Shown in pieces: positions 6,839 to 7,760 of a stretch of DNA of 7,760 nt (its first letter is position 1; each line of letters begins with the position of its first letter). Both the position numbers and the translations under genes were made by a program. The notes beneath the pieces were generated by a model. It was given only the letters and a program-made list of their open reading frames with translations, ran no database searches and was not told where the DNA came from. This DNA is from Sphingomonas sp. GTDB taxonomy: Bacteria > Pseudomonadota > Alphaproteobacteria > Sphingomonadales > Sphingomonadaceae. The stretch covers positions 1 to 7,760 of the forward strand of contig JAJNQF010000499.1 of NCBI GenBank assembly GCA_021154945.1, read 5' to 3'.

Positions 6839-6857
6839 GGTTATCCGGCTATTAACC
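6839..6857. promoter_or_regulatory. CtrA-like binding box
   Basis: On the plus strand the bases read GG-TTAT-CCGGCTA-TTAACC; on the minus strand GG-TTAA-TAGCCGG-ATAACC. The established CtrA consensus of alphaproteobacteria is TTAA-N7-TTAA(C), so this fits with exact spacing and one mismatch. It is nearly symmetric, and TTAA is rare in DNA this GC-rich. It lies in the divergent region, about 104 bases before the TadG-like start and 60 bases before the plus-strand gene at 6917. Flp/Tad pilus genes are direct CtrA targets in Caulobacter. Binding here is inference. Confidence 0.5.
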
Positions 6858-6916
6858 GTGCCAACCGCTGATCGGTGGGGGTGCGGATCGGCTGGCCGTG
6901 CGCTATCGAGCCAGGC

Positions 6917-7570
6917 ATGACCCGACCCGACCTAGATCACCATTTGGCGCTCAGCTATGCCGACGCCGCGGTGCGCCCCGCGCTCGACGCCCTGTTCGCG
7001 CTCGACGATACACTCGGCGCGATCCTGCGGACGACGCGGGAGCCGTTGGTTGGCCAGATGCGATTGACGTGGTGGTACGAGGCGCTGGAGCGACTGGATG
7101 GTGCGCCAGCGCCGGCCGAGCCCGTGCTGACCGCGCTCCAGGCGTGCGTGCTGCCCGCTGGGGTATCGGGGACGATGCTGGCGGCGATGACCGATGGGTG
7201 GGAGGCTCTGCTGGAGCCGGTGCTCGATGCCGCGGCCGTCGAACGGTTCGCGCGCGATCGGGGGCGCAGAGTGTTCGAACTGGCCGGCACATTGCTGTCG
7301 GTGACGGATGCGCGCGTTGGGCTCGCAGGCGAGGGCTGGGCGATGGCCGATCTGTCGCAGCGGCTGACCGACGCGCCTAGCCGCCAGTTGGCACGTGCGA
7401 GGGCGGAGCTGGCGCTCGACGCGGCATTGCGGGGTCGCTGGCCGGGCAGGGCACGGGCGCTCGGGGCGATGGCGCTATCGGCGCGGTTCGACGTGTCGGA
7501 TCCACCGCCGCCACCCGGCAGCCCGAAGCGGGTCGGGCGGTTGGCGTGGCACAGACTGACCGGATACTGA
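6917..7570 (+). CDS. Squalene/phytoene synthase-fold family protein, short and degenerate
   Basis: A 217-residue, largely helical protein. The N-terminal part (ALSYADAAVRPALDALFALDD, 11-31) and the segment VGQMRLTWWYEALERLD (45-61) match the squalene/phytoene synthase family, closest in style to the NDUFAF6-like branch (complex I assembly factor) and its bacterial relatives. Active synthases carry two DxxxD motifs that bind Mg and diphosphate. Here the first position reads DDTLG (30-34), without the second Asp, and the second region (about 137-150, EGWAMADLSQRL) has no Asp-rich motif. At 217 residues it is also shorter than the usual 270-300. A structural or assembly role is therefore more likely than prenyl condensation, but this is inference. 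The ATG at 6917 is preferred; a GTG at 6875 would add 14 residues that do not look like the family. It diverges from the TadG-like gene. Confidence 0.75.
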   Translation: MTRPDLDHHLALSYADAAVRPALDALFALDDTLGAILRTTREPLVGQMRLTWWYEALERLDGAPAPAEPVLTALQACVLPAGVSGTMLAAMTDGWEALLEPVLDAAAVERFARDRGRRVFELAGTLLSVTDARVGLAGEGWAMADLSQRLTDAPSRQLARARAELALDAALRGRWPGRARALGAMALSARFDVSDPPPPPGSPKRVGRLAWHRLTGY

Positions 7571-7621
7571 CCAATCGGATGGGGATCGTCGCCTCCGGGG
7601 CCTAGCGTGCAGGCTTGGGCA

Positions 7622-7760
7622 ATGGGGGCGGCAGCGATGTGGCGATATCTGGCAGGCGGGGCGGCGGTCATCGCGTTGATCGTCGCAGGGTTCATGCTGT
7701 TCAGCGGGAGCGCGCGGCCCAGGCCGCTGCTGCCTACACAACCGATATCGAAAGCGGGCA
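7622..7760 (+). CDS. Hypothetical membrane-anchored protein, C-terminus off the window
   Basis: From ATG 7622 the frame stays open for 46 codons to the window edge. The sequence begins MGAAAMWRYLAGG, then a hydrophobic stretch AAVIALIVAGFMLF (14-27), then a Ser/Arg/Pro-rich segment. This is a short N-terminus, one membrane helix or uncleaved signal anchor, and the start of a soluble part. A second in-frame ATG at 7637 (MWRYLAGG...) is preceded by a G-rich stretch and may be the true start. It lies 51 bases after the squalene/phytoene-synthase-like gene on the same strand and may share its transcript. I do not recognise the family. Confidence 0.55.
   Translation, partial: MGAAAMWRYLAGGAAVIALIVAGFMLFSGSARPRPLLPTQPISKAG

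Noticed and set aside
6955..7695. A 246-codon open frame on the minus strand opposite the squalene/phytoene-synthase-like gene
   Set aside because: It is Ser/Ala/Pro/Arg-rich low-complexity translation without motifs, while the plus frame shows the conserved MRLTWWYEAL block.
1..7760. tRNA, rRNA, CRISPR array, insertion sequence or phage integration site
   Set aside because: I found no cloverleaf-like segment, no regularly spaced direct repeats, no transposase or integrase reading frame and no target-site duplication. The only repeats are the palindromes listed.

Overview
The window is GC-rich DNA from an alphaproteobacterium, most likely a sphingomonad (Sphingomonas or a close relative). 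Three things point there: a pyruvate dehydrogenase E1 beta subunit with its own N-terminal lipoyl domain, a compact TadG/TadE/TadE-like trio, and dispersed palindromic repeats of the 'CCGGACTTGT/ACAAGTCCGG' type between genes. The assignment rests on reading the proteins and was not checked by any search.

Layout from left to right. Positions 1-964 (minus) are an MFS transporter whose C-terminal end lies outside the window. Positions 965-1320 hold no gene. This is the divergent control region between the transporter and pdhA, with a hairpin (1045-1076), a large inverted-repeat element (1103-1204) and a candidate sigma70-type promoter for pdhA. Positions 1321-3809 (plus) are pdhA and pdhB, overlapping by one base, which encode the two halves of the pyruvate dehydrogenase E1 component. 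A strong hairpin at 3815-3845 separates pdhB from the convergent operon.

Positions 3846-6735 (minus) form a tightly overlapping three-gene operon, read from right to left: a TadG-like von Willebrand factor A protein, then two TadE-family pseudopilin-like proteins that each carry a G/xxxxE prepilin-type cleavage motif. This looks like the minor-pilin or surface part of a Flp/Tad pilus system, but no Tad ATPase, secretin or platform gene is present here. A CtrA-like box (GTTAA-N7-ATAAC on the minus strand) lies 104 bases upstream of this operon.

From 6917 on the plus strand, divergent from the operon, comes a short squalene/phytoene-synthase-fold protein that lacks intact aspartate-rich catalytic motifs. 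The start of a small membrane-anchored protein of unknown function follows and is cut by the window edge.

The window is mostly housekeeping and surface-structure genes. I see no mobile element, CRISPR array, RNA gene or clearly new defence or biosynthetic system. The points most worth a second look are the CtrA-like site, the compensatory changes in the inverted repeat, the degenerate prenyl-synthase-fold protein and the calcium-loop-like insertion in one TadE protein.
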